Below, in pieces: positions 17,979-27,666 of a stretch of 59,141 nucleotides of DNA. Location of the stretch: assembly GCA_007130045.1 (NCBI GenBank), contig SLTG01000081.1, positions 1-59,141 on the forward strand, written 5' to 3'. Below the pieces are notes generated by a model. It had not been told where the DNA came from. It saw only the letters and a program-made list of their open reading frames with translations, and did no database searches. Made by a program: the position numbers and the translations under genes. Numbering within the stretch: position 1 is the stretch's first letter; every line of letters begins with the position of its first letter. This stretch comes from Opitutales bacterium. GTDB taxonomy: Bacteria > Verrucomicrobiota > Verrucomicrobiia > Opitutales > T3Sed10-336.

Positions 17979-20169
17979 CGCTGTCCTCTTCTCTCGCCAG
18001 ATAAACAACCAAACGGTCATGACTCAACATCGCAAGGTCCCGGCGCCCGTCGCCATTGATATCCAATCCGACGATCGCGCGGGGTTCGTCCTGAAGTTGA
18101 CGGGTGGCCGCCATTCCATACGGGTAGGAAAGATCCTCGAAAACCTGCCAGGAAATCATCGCCTCCAGGCCCGTCCCCGTGAGTTTGAGCGCGGTAAGCT
18201 GATGACGACGGTCGTCGGAAAAAATCACTTCATTGCGCCCGTCGCCGGTCAAATCGGTCGTGAAGATTCGGTGTATCGTCGCCTCCCTGACACCCGTCGG
18301 CCTCCCGACGCGGCTGTCGATGCTTTCCACCAGCGCAAGATGCCAGGGCTCTCCGGGCGCGAGCCGGACAACTTGATCGTCGCTGTGAAGAAGCAGCCCC
18401 AGGTGGGGATCCTCGACCAGCCCGCTTCCGCCGGGCAGCGCGAAACGGTCCTCCGCGCGCGGAATCCCCGCTTCATCCGGCCGCATCCTGTACAGGTGGC
18501 GTCCTCCTTGTTCCAACACCCAGGCCTCGCCATCGGCAAGCGGAACGTAGGCCGCCATCCGGAGGCCCTCGGGAAGCATGATCTGATCCTCGGCATGAAG
18601 ATCCTCGCCCAGCCACTGCCAGACACCGTCGGCCAGTCTCCCCACCTTTGCTTCGCCGTTCAGCACCAGGGGAAAAAATTCCTCCAACCGCGCCCCGCGA
18701 AGGCGCGAGGGCTCGCTCAGCGCGGCTGTTCCGTTCTCCTGGAGCACGGCCACCTTGGGATTGCGCGCGTACTGCTCCATCAGGAGCACCCGGTCCTCCG
18801 CCAGCCGGTTCACCCCGGCAATATTGCCGCCGACACCGGAAAAGCCCGTCCGAACCGGCTCCGCGGTATCGGCGGGCCAATAGTACACATCGAGGTCATC
18901 CCCGACCGACTGCGCCCACCAGACCGAGTCGGCGTTCCGCGAAAGCGCCACGATTCGCCTCTCGTCAACCTCCTGTGACTGCGGCATCGGAACGGGATAG
19001 GTCAGCCGCTCGTTCTCCCATCGACTGATGTAAAGATCCTGCGCGTCCTCGGCCCAGATCAGCAAGGTTCCCGGCGCGGCGACAGGCGACGCGAGGCTCC
19101 TCATGCCCCGCACGGACGGATAACTCCCGCGCCCGATCCAGCCTTCGTCGCCGAAGGCGAATACCTCCATACGCGGCTGTTCGGAATTTGCAGCCACCAG
19201 CACGGGCTCTCCGTCCAGAAGGAAGCCCGACCAGCTTGCGCGCCCGCTCAAGCTCAATACCTGCTGGCTTCCCACCGGGCTTGCATCGTCGCGTTCGATC
19301 CGGTAGCGCCGCAGGATTCCGTCCCGGGCGCCTCCGAGCAACAGGATCTGATCGGGCCGGTCTCGCAGCGAAAGCACTTCCACTGCCTGGAAGCTCCGCT
19401 CACTCAAGCCGCGAGCGGGGAGCAACTCGCCGCCCATCGACTGGTACCATCGAAGTGTCTGCCGCTGCTGGCGGACCCATTCGACCAACTCCGGCTCGCC
19501 ATCTCCCGAAAAATCGGCCAGCCACCAATCGCGACGGTTCAAGCGTTCTCTGGGTTGAAACCATCGAACGCGGCTCCCGGGCTCAAGAAGCAGCCTCTGG
19601 ACACCTTCCTCGAAACTCATGAACAACTCCGCCGGCTCCGAATCGGTTCCGGGCCGCAGTAACAGGGGCTTAGAGGAACTGATCGTACCGGGAAGCAGGT
19701 CCCACGACGCGATCTCTTCCCATCCGGATTCCTCCGCATCCGATTCGCGGTACTGCAACACTCGATTCGGAGACGCGCCCAGGACGAGAATGTCGCGCCC
19801 GGGATGCCCTTCCCGTTCGAGAAGGAGCGCGTCGCGCGGCAACTCCTCCAACGGCAGTTCAAGGATTTCAATCTCCGGCGCCATCGGCAATTCATTCGGA
19901 CGGTCCGGATCAATCTCACCCGGCCCCGCCCGGCGTTCCTTCGGCAGCCAGCGGTAAACGTCCAGACGCGACTGCCTGGTATTCACCGCGACCAGTTCAT
20001 CGCGCCCATCCCCGTAAATATCACCGGCCCGGAGGATTTGAGGCCGACCGTCAAGGTGAATGACCCGCATCCCCTCCCAGCCGCGAAACTCTTCTGATTC
20101 AGCGAACAGGACGTTTGTGAAAAGCGGCAACGTTAAGACGAAAGCAATGGAACGAAGAGTGAAATTCAT
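17971..20169 (-). CDS. Exported FG-GAP/VCBS beta-propeller repeat protein
   Basis: 732 residues from ATG 20169 (MNFTLRSIAFVLTLPLFTNVLF), chosen because it gives a clean signal peptide; the open frame upstream to 20415 does not look coding. Calcium-binding FG-GAP-type loops recur: DIYGDGRDELVAV, DFSGDGEPELVEW, DLTGDGRNEVIFS and DINGDGRRDLAML. The repeats suggest a seven-bladed propeller acting in the periplasm or at the surface. Coupled to the serine protease gene downstream, suggesting a scaffold or substrate relationship (inference). Confidence 0.82.
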   Translation of the reverse strand: MNFTLRSIAFVLTLPLFTNVLFAESEEFRGWEGMRVIHLDGRPQILRAGDIYGDGRDELVAVNTRQSRLDVYRWLPKERRAGPGEIDPDRPNELPMAPEIEILELPLEELPRDALLLEREGHPGRDILVLGASPNRVLQYRESDAEESGWEEIASWDLLPGTISSSKPLLLRPGTDSEPAELFMSFEEGVQRLLLEPGSRVRWFQPRERLNRRDWWLADFSGDGEPELVEWVRQQRQTLRWYQSMGGELLPARGLSERSFQAVEVLSLRDRPDQILLLGGARDGILRRYRIERDDASPVGSQQVLSLSGRASWSGFLLDGEPVLVAANSEQPRMEVFAFGDEGWIGRGSYPSVRGMRSLASPVAAPGTLLIWAEDAQDLYISRWENERLTYPVPMPQSQEVDERRIVALSRNADSVWWAQSVGDDLDVYYWPADTAEPVRTGFSGVGGNIAGVNRLAEDRVLLMEQYARNPKVAVLQENGTAALSEPSRLRGARLEEFFPLVLNGEAKVGRLADGVWQWLGEDLHAEDQIMLPEGLRMAAYVPLADGEAWVLEQGGRHLYRMRPDEAGIPRAEDRFALPGGSGLVEDPHLGLLLHSDDQVVRLAPGEPWHLALVESIDSRVGRPTGVREATIHRIFTTDLTGDGRNEVIFSDDRRHQLTALKLTGTGLEAMISWQVFEDLSYPYGMAATRQLQDEPRAIVGLDINGDGRRDLAMLSHDRLVVYLAREEDSDE

Positions 20170-20399
20170 ACCTATGGAAATCAGGTTCTCCGGCTCAACC
20201 GATCGAAAGCAAGGAACGCCGGGCATAGATTCTAATCGAGACAAGTCTGGTCGGGCGTCGAGTCCGTGTCGATGCCGAAGTTGAAAATCGGTTTCCCGGC
20301 AAAGCCCCCCCATGGCTCGCGTTGACGGGAAATACTTTGACCGGAACGGGTTGTCCGGTTTGCATACCCGATTCCCGCCGCTACACTCTCGAACCACCG

Positions 20400-21353
20400 A
20401 TGGAAGGCACCGCAAATACGAGCGCAGGCGAATCCGTAATCGAATGCCAAGGTCTCACCAAGGTTTTCGGAAACATCGAAGCCGTGAGCGGCACCGATTT
20501 CTCGCTTCGTCGCGGCGAGTGCTTCGGACTTCTCGGACCCAATGGGGCCGGAAAATCGACGGTCATTCGTATTATCTACGGAGCGACTCCAAGAACCGGC
20601 GGAAGCCTTCGGGTGCTCGGGTACGACCCGGCCATCGACGCCCGTGCCATCAAGAAACATCTCGGCGTGGTGACTCAAAACAACGCCCTCGACGAGGACA
20701 TGGCGTTGCGCGACAACATGCTCATGTACGCCCGCTGTGTCGGAATCGCCCGGCGGGATCGAGCCGGCCGGGTGGACGAACTCCTGGACTCCCTCAGTCT
20801 CGCTCACCGCGCAACCGCGAGGATTCGCCAACTCTCCGGCGGCATGCAGCGCCGAGTCGTGTTTGTCCGCGCGCTGCTCCGCCGGCCCCGGCTCCTCATT
20901 CTGGACGAACCGACCACCGGACTCGATCCCGCCGTGCGCCTTCACCTGTGGGAACGGGTTCGCGCGCTCAAGGCCGACGGCTCCAGCATACTGCTCACCA
21001 CCCATTACATGGACGAGGCGGAACGCCTGTGCGACCGCATCGTGATCATGGATCGCGGCAGGATCCGGGCGGAAGGGTCGCCCCGCGCATTGATCGAACG
21101 GCACTGCCCGGGCACGATCGCCGTGTTTCCCCCTGACCCCGGTCTTCGCCGGAGGGTTGCCCAAGTCGCGGACGCTACACCGGAGTTTACGTGGTTTGAG
21201 GACAGGGCCGGCGTGAACGTCCGCGGACCGGATCTCCGGTCGGTTGAAGAATTCCTCTTCAAGCGCGGACTCGTCCCGCTGATGCTTCGGCCAAGCAACC
21301 TGGAAGACGTCTTCCTTGAGATCACCGGAAGGGAACTGGGCGACGATGCTTGA
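20400..21353 (+). CDS. ABC-2 type exporter ATP-binding protein (NodI-like)
   Basis: 317 residues from ATG 20400; the open frame extends upstream to 20322 without conserved sequence. Walker A is GPNGAGKSTVIR, the signature is LSGGMQRRVVFVRAL and Walker B is LLILDEPTTGLDP, with the switch His in LLTTHYMDEAERL. A C-terminal extension of about 85 residues matches NodI/DrrA-type exporters. It overlaps the permease start by 8 bases. The exported substrate is unknown: NodI/J export lipo-oligosaccharides, and others export drugs or lipids. Confidence 0.9.
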   Translation: MEGTANTSAGESVIECQGLTKVFGNIEAVSGTDFSLRRGECFGLLGPNGAGKSTVIRIIYGATPRTGGSLRVLGYDPAIDARAIKKHLGVVTQNNALDEDMALRDNMLMYARCVGIARRDRAGRVDELLDSLSLAHRATARIRQLSGGMQRRVVFVRALLRRPRLLILDEPTTGLDPAVRLHLWERVRALKADGSSILLTTHYMDEAERLCDRIVIMDRGRIRAEGSPRALIERHCPGTIAVFPPDPGLRRRVAQVADATPEFTWFEDRAGVNVRGPDLRSVEEFLFKRGLVPLMLRPSNLEDVFLEITGRELGDDA

Positions 21354-22113
21354 GACACTGCAACTGGCCTGGCGGGTTACGATGCGCCACTGGGATGTCT
21401 ACCGGCAGAATCTCATTGCGAACATGTCGCCGACGATTTCCGATCCGGTCTTCATCATTCTCGCTCTGGGCATCGGGCTCGGCGCCTACGTCTCGGACAT
21501 GGACGGGCGCACTTACCTGATGTACCTCGCCCCCGGCCTGGCGATTTCCACCGCGCTTTGGACCGCGTTCTTCGAGACCAGTTACGGGTTTTTCATCCGG
21601 CACACCTACGAGCACGTCTACGAAGCAATGCTGACCACCCCGATCGGTCCGCACGAAATCATCCTCGGTGAATTCATCTGGGTGGCGCTGAAAGGCGCCG
21701 GTATGTCGCTCGTCGTGACACTTGTCCTGCTGATCTTCCAGGTCGGCGCCTGGCCCCTGGCGTGGGTGCTTCCCTTCGTCGCCGCGATGGTGGCGATTTC
21801 CTGCGGGGCGATCGGTTTCATTTCCAGTTCGTTCGTTCGCAATATCAACCAGTTTCAAACGGTGTACGCCTTTCTGATCAACCCGCTCTTCTTTTTTTCG
21901 GGGATCTTTTTTCCGCTCGACCAGACGCCGATCGCGATCCGGTCAATCTGCTACATCTCTCCCCTCTTCCACGGCGTCCGCATCGGGCAGGCGGCCCTGT
22001 GGAACGAGGACCTTGTCGCCACGCTGCTCCACCATGGACCGCTCCTCGTCGGCCTCACCGCGATCCTGGTGCCCGCCGCCTGGCTCCGCATCCATCCGAA
22101 ACTCTACCGTTAG
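21346..22113 (+). CDS. ABC-2 type exporter permease (NodJ-like)
   Basis: 255 residues with six predicted membrane helices. Typical features are the N-terminal RVTMRHWDVYRQN before helix 1, SPTISDPVFIILALGIGLG, the conserved YEAMLTTPIGPHEIILGE coupling loop, and NPLFFFSGIFFPLDQTP near helix 5. ATG at 21346 overlaps the ATPase stop (ATGCTTGA), showing tight coupling. It forms the channel of the exporter with the preceding ATPase. Confidence 0.9.
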   Translation: MLETLQLAWRVTMRHWDVYRQNLIANMSPTISDPVFIILALGIGLGAYVSDMDGRTYLMYLAPGLAISTALWTAFFETSYGFFIRHTYEHVYEAMLTTPIGPHEIILGEFIWVALKGAGMSLVVTLVLLIFQVGAWPLAWVLPFVAAMVAISCGAIGFISSSFVRNINQFQTVYAFLINPLFFFSGIFFPLDQTPIAIRSICYISPLFHGVRIGQAALWNEDLVATLLHHGPLLVGLTAILVPAAWLRIHPKLYR

Positions 22114-22208
22114 CCCGAAATGAACTACCCGCGTACGCCGCGGACATCCCCGCATTTTTCACACGACCCGCTTGCCGGTCGCACGCCGGCGGCGTAGGAT
22201 TCATCGGA

Positions 22209-23021
22209 ATGTTTATCTTCAGGTTGATCAAATGGATCATGCTCACGGGCGTTTTCGCGGCGATTCTGGTCGCCGCCCTGATCGCCGTGTATTTCCACCT
22301 CGACCGCATCGCTCTGGAAGCGATCGAACGCGGAGGAGGTTACGCCACCGGCGTGCCCACTCATCTCGACTCCGCGAACCTCAGCCTCTGGCGCAGCGAG
22401 CTGGGATTGACCCGCCTGGCAATCGAGAACCCCGAGGGATTCACCGCCCCGTCCTTCCTGGAGATGCAGACCGGAACCGTGGCATTCGACCTGCGATCCT
22501 TTTTCCGCAAACGGGTGGTCGTGCCGCGGATCAATCTCGAAGGGCTGGTCCTCAACCTTGAAGAGCGGTCCGGCGGCTCGAACTACTCCGTGATTATGGA
22601 AAGCATCAACCGACTGAAGAGGGGACCGGACGACCCGCCGCTCGTCGAGAAGACCTACCTGATCGAAGAGATTCTCATTCGCGATATCACGGTTCACGCC
22701 GGTACCCGCCGCCTCGCTTTTCTCCGTCCGTTGACGGTAACGATTGAAGAGATCCGGTTGACCGACGTCGGCTCCGACACCGAGAACGGACTTCTTCTGG
22801 AACAGGTCAAAGGAGTCATCATCGAAGCGATCCTGAACGCCGTCGCGAGAAACGCGGCGGAAATCCTTGCCATCGACACGATTTCCCTTCGGGAATCGGG
22901 CTCCGGACCCACATCACGCGTCCAGGGATTCAAAGTCGAAGGACTGAGCACGGGCGATCTTCTCAATGCGCCTTTGAGGGGATTGGAACGGCTTTTCCGG
23001 GGCGGCGAATCGAACGATTGA
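22209..23021 (+). CDS. AsmA-like membrane-anchored protein
   Basis: 270 residues from ATG 22209. One N-terminal helix (LIKWIMLTGVFAAILVAALIAVYFH) anchors a periplasmic domain that starts HLDRIALEAIERGGGYATGV and continues with VAFDLRSFFRKRVVVPRINL, the pattern of AsmA/DUF748-type proteins that line lipid paths between membranes. It is shorter than true AsmA. It follows the ABC exporter by 95 bp on the same strand, so a link to lipid or glycolipid traffic is plausible. Confidence 0.75.
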   Translation: MFIFRLIKWIMLTGVFAAILVAALIAVYFHLDRIALEAIERGGGYATGVPTHLDSANLSLWRSELGLTRLAIENPEGFTAPSFLEMQTGTVAFDLRSFFRKRVVVPRINLEGLVLNLEERSGGSNYSVIMESINRLKRGPDDPPLVEKTYLIEEILIRDITVHAGTRRLAFLRPLTVTIEEIRLTDVGSDTENGLLLEQVKGVIIEAILNAVARNAAEILAIDTISLRESGSGPTSRVQGFKVEGLSTGDLLNAPLRGLERLFRGGESND

Positions 23022-23076
23022 CCGACGGCGGCGTTCGGATTCCCGGTTCAGGCGAGCGGACGACGATTCAGCGTTT

Positions 23077-23322
23077 TCAGAAACGTTCGCTGTACGGCGA
23101 CTTTTCAAGCACGCAAAACGAATACGAATAGGCGCGGGCGCGGAGGACATCGTCGGGAAGATTCTTCAACTTCACTTTCAGGCTCGTGCAAATCGGGCGG
23201 ATTCGGGCGATCCTCCAGCCTTCGGACCGCAACTGATCGAACTCGTTCTTCTGCGTGTCGTGGATGATGAACACGCCCGGAGAACTGTTGATCAGCACAA
23301 ATCCTTTTTGGTGAGGCTTCAT
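23077..23322 (-). CDS. Small hypothetical protein coupled to zincin gene
   Basis: 81 residues (MKPHQKGFVLINSSPGVFII...), no membrane segment and no recognised family. Its ATG (23322-23320) shares one base with the TGA stop of the zincin gene (TGATG), the same stop-start overlap used by hom/lysC in this operon, which argues it is translated. Basic and hydrophobic residues alternate, and the C-terminus is YSFCVLEKSPYSERF. Function unknown. Confidence 0.55.
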   Translation of the reverse strand: MKPHQKGFVLINSSPGVFIIHDTQKNEFDQLRSEGWRIARIRPICTSLKVKLKNLPDDVLRARAYSYSFCVLEKSPYSERF

Positions 23323-23699
23323 CAGTCTATATCTCTCAACACCATATCGTCCTCGTCCCAACCCAGGTAATGCCCCAGTTCGTGAAGGTAGGTGATGCGG
23401 ACTTCCTCTCGAAACACTCCCTCCGCACCCTCGGCGTAATCCCATAATTTTTCAAGGAAAAGGAGGATTTGGGCCGGCATCGGATCCAGGGTCGCCCCCC
23501 GGTCGGCAAGCGGTTCGCCCACGAACAGCCCGAGAATATCCTCGTCGATGTCCGGGCCGATCATCTCGTCCGTCGGACGCATCTCGCAGACCACCGGAAC
23601 CGATTCCGCCTCCCGGCGGATCTCCTCCGGCAACTCCCCGACCGCCCTCTCCACCTCCCGGTCCGCAATACGCTTCAGCCTGTCCTCGAACCCGCTCAT
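23322..23699 (-). CDS. Metallopeptidase-like zincin family protein
   Basis: About 125 residues from ATG 23699 (MSGFEDRLKRI); the frame is open up to 23735. The family-defining zinc site HELGHYLGWDEDD (HExxH plus downstream acidic residues) is near the C-terminus, following EVRITYLHEL. It matches the short Possibl_zincin/metallopeptidase family found widely in bacteria. Its real substrate is not known. It lies 43 bp downstream of thrC, at the end of the serA-thrC operon. Confidence 0.82.
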   Translation of the reverse strand: MSGFEDRLKRIADREVERAVGELPEEIRREAESVPVVCEMRPTDEMIGPDIDEDILGLFVGEPLADRGATLDPMPAQILLFLEKLWDYAEGAEGVFREEVRITYLHELGHYLGWDEDDMVLRDID

Positions 23700-23742
23700 C
23701 CCTCCTACCATGAGGGCCACCCCCGCCCCCGACAAGCCCGGA

Positions 23743-25113
23743 TCACGCCGGCCCTTCGGCGGCGTTGGCGGTGATGAATCGCATGATTTCGGATTTGTCG
23801 CCTTTTATGGGGTATTTCACTTCCGGGCGAGTCTTCAGTGCTTCGAGGGATTCATGTTTCGGGTGGATACCGGTCGCGCGGGTGATGGTATCGGGAAACT
23901 TCGCGGGGCTCGCGGTCGCCAGAACGACCTCGGTACGCGACGGATCCGGGTCCTTGAAGGCGCACGCGGTGTGCGGATCGATCAAATATCCAAACTTTTC
24001 ATACACCGATTTGATGATCTCGACGATCTCCTCGTCCTCCGTTCGGGAAGCTGAAAATACGTCCTTGTCGAAATTCTCAAAGCGAAATCGTCCCTTGTCC
24101 TTCAACGCGGTCATGATCTCGCGAACGCGTCCGCCGTCCTCTCCGACGGAGTAGTACAGAAAACGTTCGAAGTTGGAGGCAACCTGGATATCCATCGACG
24201 GCGCGAGACTGGGATTGACCTCGCCCACACGGTAGTCGCCGGTTGAGAACAGGCGGTGAAGAATGTCATTCCTGTTTGTTGCGATCCGAAACCCGCGGAC
24301 CGCAAGCCCCATTCGGCGCGCCATCCATCCCGCCAGAACGTTCCCGAAGTTTCCGGTGGGAACGACGAACTCGCAGCGTTCGCGCTTCTTCTCCGGCAAG
24401 CGAAACCAGGCGTGGATGTAATAAACGCATTGTGCCAGCACCCGGGCGAGGTTGATGGAATTCACGGCGGAAACTCGGTACCGCTCCTTGAACTCGCTTT
24501 CGGCAAACACTTCTTTCAGGGCCGCCTGAGCGTCGTCGAAATTCCCCTGTATAGCGAGCGGAAATACGTTGTCCGCACCGGTACACACCATTTGCCGCTC
24601 CTGAAGGGGCGAGACGCGCCCGTCGGGATAGAGAATGAACACCGACACCCCCTCCTTGCCGAGCAGCCCGTGAATGGCGGCCGCGCCGGTATCGCCGGAC
24701 GTGGCGCCCAGGACGTTGATTCCCCTGCCGGTCCGCGCGATCTGGTCGGCGTAGAGGTTCCCGAGGAACTGAAGGGCGAAATCCTTGAACGCGAGCGTCG
24801 GCCCGTGAAAGAGCTCCAGCACAAAAAGGTTTTCATCGAGCCGCACGAGCGGGGCGGTCTCGGCGTGGTCAAATTTTCGATACGAAGCATCGACGATCTC
24901 CCGGAGCCGGGTCTCCGCGATATCCGTTGCAAACAGCCGGAGAAATTCGTAGCATAGATCCGGATACGAAAGCGATTCCCAACCGTCCAGGCGGCCGCGG
25001 ATGTCAGGCAGCGACTCGGGCAGAAACAACCCTCCGTCGGGCGCGAGGCCGACGGCCACCGCCTCGGCAAAGCTATGGGGCCGGGTTTGCCCGCGAGTGC
25101 TGACGTAGCGCAT
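23743..25113 (-). CDS. thrC: Threonine synthase
   Basis: 456 residues, PLP-dependent. It converts O-phosphohomoserine to threonine. The N-terminal MRYVSTRGQ...SFAEAVAVGLAPDGGLFLPE is the long-type ThrC signature. The PLP-binding Lys is in GPTLAFKDFALQFLG, and the phosphate-binding stretch is ATSGDTGAAAIHGL. It starts 1 bp after the lysC stop. Last biosynthetic gene of hom-lysC-thrC, which together carry aspartate to threonine apart from homoserine kinase and Asd, neither of which is seen here. Confidence 0.95.
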   Translation of the reverse strand: MRYVSTRGQTRPHSFAEAVAVGLAPDGGLFLPESLPDIRGRLDGWESLSYPDLCYEFLRLFATDIAETRLREIVDASYRKFDHAETAPLVRLDENLFVLELFHGPTLAFKDFALQFLGNLYADQIARTGRGINVLGATSGDTGAAAIHGLLGKEGVSVFILYPDGRVSPLQERQMVCTGADNVFPLAIQGNFDDAQAALKEVFAESEFKERYRVSAVNSINLARVLAQCVYYIHAWFRLPEKKRERCEFVVPTGNFGNVLAGWMARRMGLAVRGFRIATNRNDILHRLFSTGDYRVGEVNPSLAPSMDIQVASNFERFLYYSVGEDGGRVREIMTALKDKGRFRFENFDKDVFSASRTEDEEIVEIIKSVYEKFGYLIDPHTACAFKDPDPSRTEVVLATASPAKFPDTITRATGIHPKHESLEALKTRPEVKYPIKGDKSEIMRFITANAAEGPA

Positions 25114-25114
25114 C

Positions 25115-26335
25115 CTACGCCTCCTTTGCCAGGCCGAAGGCTTCGTGAACCGCGCGCGCGGCCTCGTCCGCGCGCGCGAGATCGATCACGACCGAAATCT
25201 TGATCTCGGAAGTGCTGATCAACTGAATATTCACGTTGTTCTCGGAAAGCGCGGTGAAGAGGGTCGAGGCGACCCCGGAATGAGTCCGCATTCCGACACC
25301 GACCACCGACAGTTTCGCGACCTCATTGGTGACGGCGACGGTCCCCCCGCCGATCTCGCCAAGCACAACTTCGACGGCTTTCTTTGCGCGATCGGCATCA
25401 TCGCGCGGAACGGTAAAGGTCAGATTGGCGCGCCCGCCGCGACCGACGTTCTGGACGATCATGTCCACGACCACTTCCGCATCGGCAAGGGTATGAAAGA
25501 CCCGTGCGGCCGTTCCCGGACGGTCGGAGATGTTATTGACGGTGACTTTCACCTGGCTTTTGTCGACGGCGACTCCGCGCACGACCACGTCTTCCATTGA
25601 AACGACTTCTTCTTTCACGATGGTTCCCGGGTTTTCGTTGAAACTTGAACGCACTTCAAAAACAACACGATATTTTTTGGCGAATTCCACAGCGCGCGCC
25701 TGCATGACCTTGGAGCCCATGCTCGCGAGTTCGAGCATTTCGTCGTAGCTGATTTCGACGAGTTTCCTCGCATCCGGAACGATTCGCGGATCGGCCGTGT
25801 AAACCCCTTCGACGTCGGTGAAGATCTGGCACAGGTCCGCCTTGACCGCGCTCGCGACGGCGATGGCGCTCAGATCCGATCCGCCGCGCCCCAGCGTGGT
25901 GATCTGTCCCTCGGCGTTGACCCCTTGGAAACCCGCGACGATAACGATGTTTCGATCCTTGAGCGCAGCCTCGATATTCTCGGCGTTAATGCTCACGATA
26001 CGCGCGCGCGTGTGGGCCGGATCCGTAAGGATTCCCGCCTGCCCGCCCGTTCGCGATACGGCCGGTGCGCCGAGTGCGTGAAGCGCCATCGCGGTCAACG
26101 CGATCGTCTCCTGCTCGCCGACGGCGAGCAGCATGTCCATCTCGCGATCATTGGGCGACGGATTGAGGAAGCGGGCTTTGCCGATCAGCTCGTTGGTGAC
26201 GCCGGAACGCGCGGAAACCACGACGACAACGTCATTTTTCTCGTCATAGCTCTTCTTGATCCGGGCGGCAATGCTCCGGATCCTTTCCACATCGGCCACC
26301 GAAGTGCCCCCGTATTTTTGAACGATTCTCGCCAT
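25115..26335 (-). CDS. lysC: Aspartate kinase (monofunctional)
   Basis: 406 residues from ATG 26335; a GTG sits one codon earlier. The N-terminal IVQKYGGTSVADVERI and GRGGSDLSAIAVA are kinase motifs, and two C-terminal ACT domains (about 265-405: VTVNNISDRPG and LSVVGVGMRTHSG) are where lysine/threonine feedback binds. It phosphorylates aspartate, the entry to Lys, Thr and Met. The ATG overlaps the hom TGA by one base (TGATG), so translation is coupled. Confidence 0.95.
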   Translation of the reverse strand: MARIVQKYGGTSVADVERIRSIAARIKKSYDEKNDVVVVVSARSGVTNELIGKARFLNPSPNDREMDMLLAVGEQETIALTAMALHALGAPAVSRTGGQAGILTDPAHTRARIVSINAENIEAALKDRNIVIVAGFQGVNAEGQITTLGRGGSDLSAIAVASAVKADLCQIFTDVEGVYTADPRIVPDARKLVEISYDEMLELASMGSKVMQARAVEFAKKYRVVFEVRSSFNENPGTIVKEEVVSMEDVVVRGVAVDKSQVKVTVNNISDRPGTAARVFHTLADAEVVVDMIVQNVGRGGRANLTFTVPRDDADRAKKAVEVVLGEIGGGTVAVTNEVAKLSVVGVGMRTHSGVASTLFTALSENNVNIQLISTSEIKISVVIDLARADEAARAVHEAFGLAKEA

Positions 26336-27666
26336 CACTCTTCGAAGTCGGCAATCCGCATAAGAAAAGGCTCTTCGATCGTACTGTCGAGTTCGCCCAG
26401 TTCGGTCACGGCGTTGCGAACGTCCTTTTCATTACTTTGATGGGTTGTCAAAATCAGCGAAGCGCCCTTCGACAACGGCAGCTCGTGCTGGAGGACGCTT
26501 GCGATGCTCACGTCGTTTCCGGCCATCACGGAGGCGACACGAGCGAGAACACCCGGTTCGTCCTTGACCGTCAGGCGCAGGTAATAGAGGGAATGGACTT
26601 CCTCCAACGGCAGGAGCCCGCACGGCCTGGAGCTTTCCTCGTGAACGCTCGCCGCTTCGTCCGGCAGGAGGAGTTTGTGCGACCCCTTGATCACGAGAGC
26701 CGCGTCGGCGATGTCGCTGATCACCGCGCTTGATGTCGCGTCCTGCCCCGCGCCCCGGCCGATGTAAAACGTGGTGCCGACGATGTCGCCCGAAAGGCAG
26801 ATCCCGTTGTAGGCGCCGGTAAGATTCGCCAGAACGTGGCTGCGGGGCACCAGTGCCGGATGGACGCCAATAAACATCCTGTCGGTTTCGAAATCCCGGG
26901 TAATCACGGCGAGGAGCTTGATGCTGTATCCGAGCATTGCAGCCTGTCGAATGTCTTCCTGGGTCACGCGTCGAATTCCTTCGACGAGCATTTCGTCCAT
27001 CGAAACCCATCGCCCATGGGCGAGGAACCCAAGAACGGCCGCTTTATGGGCCGTGTCGATCCCGTCGAGGTCGAGCGATTCGTCCGCCTCCATGTACCCG
27101 AGCTTGCGGGCCCGCTTCAACAATTCTTCAAATGAAAGGCCCTCGGCCTCCATCCTCGTGAGGATGTAGTTGCACGTGCCGTTAAGCACGCCGTAGATAA
27201 GTTTGAAGCGATTGGCGACAAGCCCTTCGCGAAGGGCCTTGATAATGGGAATGCCGCCGCCGACACTCGCTTCGAAGAAGTAGTGCCCTCCCCCGGTCCG
27301 AGCCGCCTTGAAGATCTCGCGTCCGTGGTCGCAAATGAGGGCCTTGTTGGCGCTGACGACCACCTTTCCCGCTTTCAGGGCGGCGAGGGTAAAGTCGCGG
27401 GCGAGATCCGTGCCTCCCATCAATTCGCAAACAATCTGAAGCCCGGGATCCGTCGCAAGCGACATGACGTCATCCGTGAGACGATTGTCCGGGATTTTGA
27501 CGGAACGGCTTTTATCGAGACTGCGAACGGCGGCGCGCGTCAAATCGAGTTTGACGCCAATCCGGGACTCCAGGAGTTTCCGGTTCCGTTGCAGGTGTTT
27601 CCAGACGCCCTGCCCCACGACCCCCAGGCCGCAGATTCCAATCTTGATCACGGTGGAATCAGCCAT
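26335..27666 (-). CDS. hom: Homoserine dehydrogenase
   Basis: About 443 residues from ATG 27666 (MADSTVIKIGICGLG); ATG 27684 is also possible. The Rossmann motif GICGLGVVGQGVWKHL is at the N-terminus. The catalytic-domain stretch GVLNGTCNYILTRME and GYMEADESLDLDGIDTAHK are diagnostic. A C-terminal ACT domain (LRLTVKDEPGVLARVASVM) should give threonine feedback. It reduces aspartate semialdehyde to homoserine. Its start overlaps the end of plsY by 8 bases. Confidence 0.94.
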   Translation of the reverse strand: MADSTVIKIGICGLGVVGQGVWKHLQRNRKLLESRIGVKLDLTRAAVRSLDKSRSVKIPDNRLTDDVMSLATDPGLQIVCELMGGTDLARDFTLAALKAGKVVVSANKALICDHGREIFKAARTGGGHYFFEASVGGGIPIIKALREGLVANRFKLIYGVLNGTCNYILTRMEAEGLSFEELLKRARKLGYMEADESLDLDGIDTAHKAAVLGFLAHGRWVSMDEMLVEGIRRVTQEDIRQAAMLGYSIKLLAVITRDFETDRMFIGVHPALVPRSHVLANLTGAYNGICLSGDIVGTTFYIGRGAGQDATSSAVISDIADAALVIKGSHKLLLPDEAASVHEESSRPCGLLPLEEVHSLYYLRLTVKDEPGVLARVASVMAGNDVSIASVLQHELPLSKGASLILTTHQSNEKDVRNAVTELGELDSTIEEPFLMRIADFEE

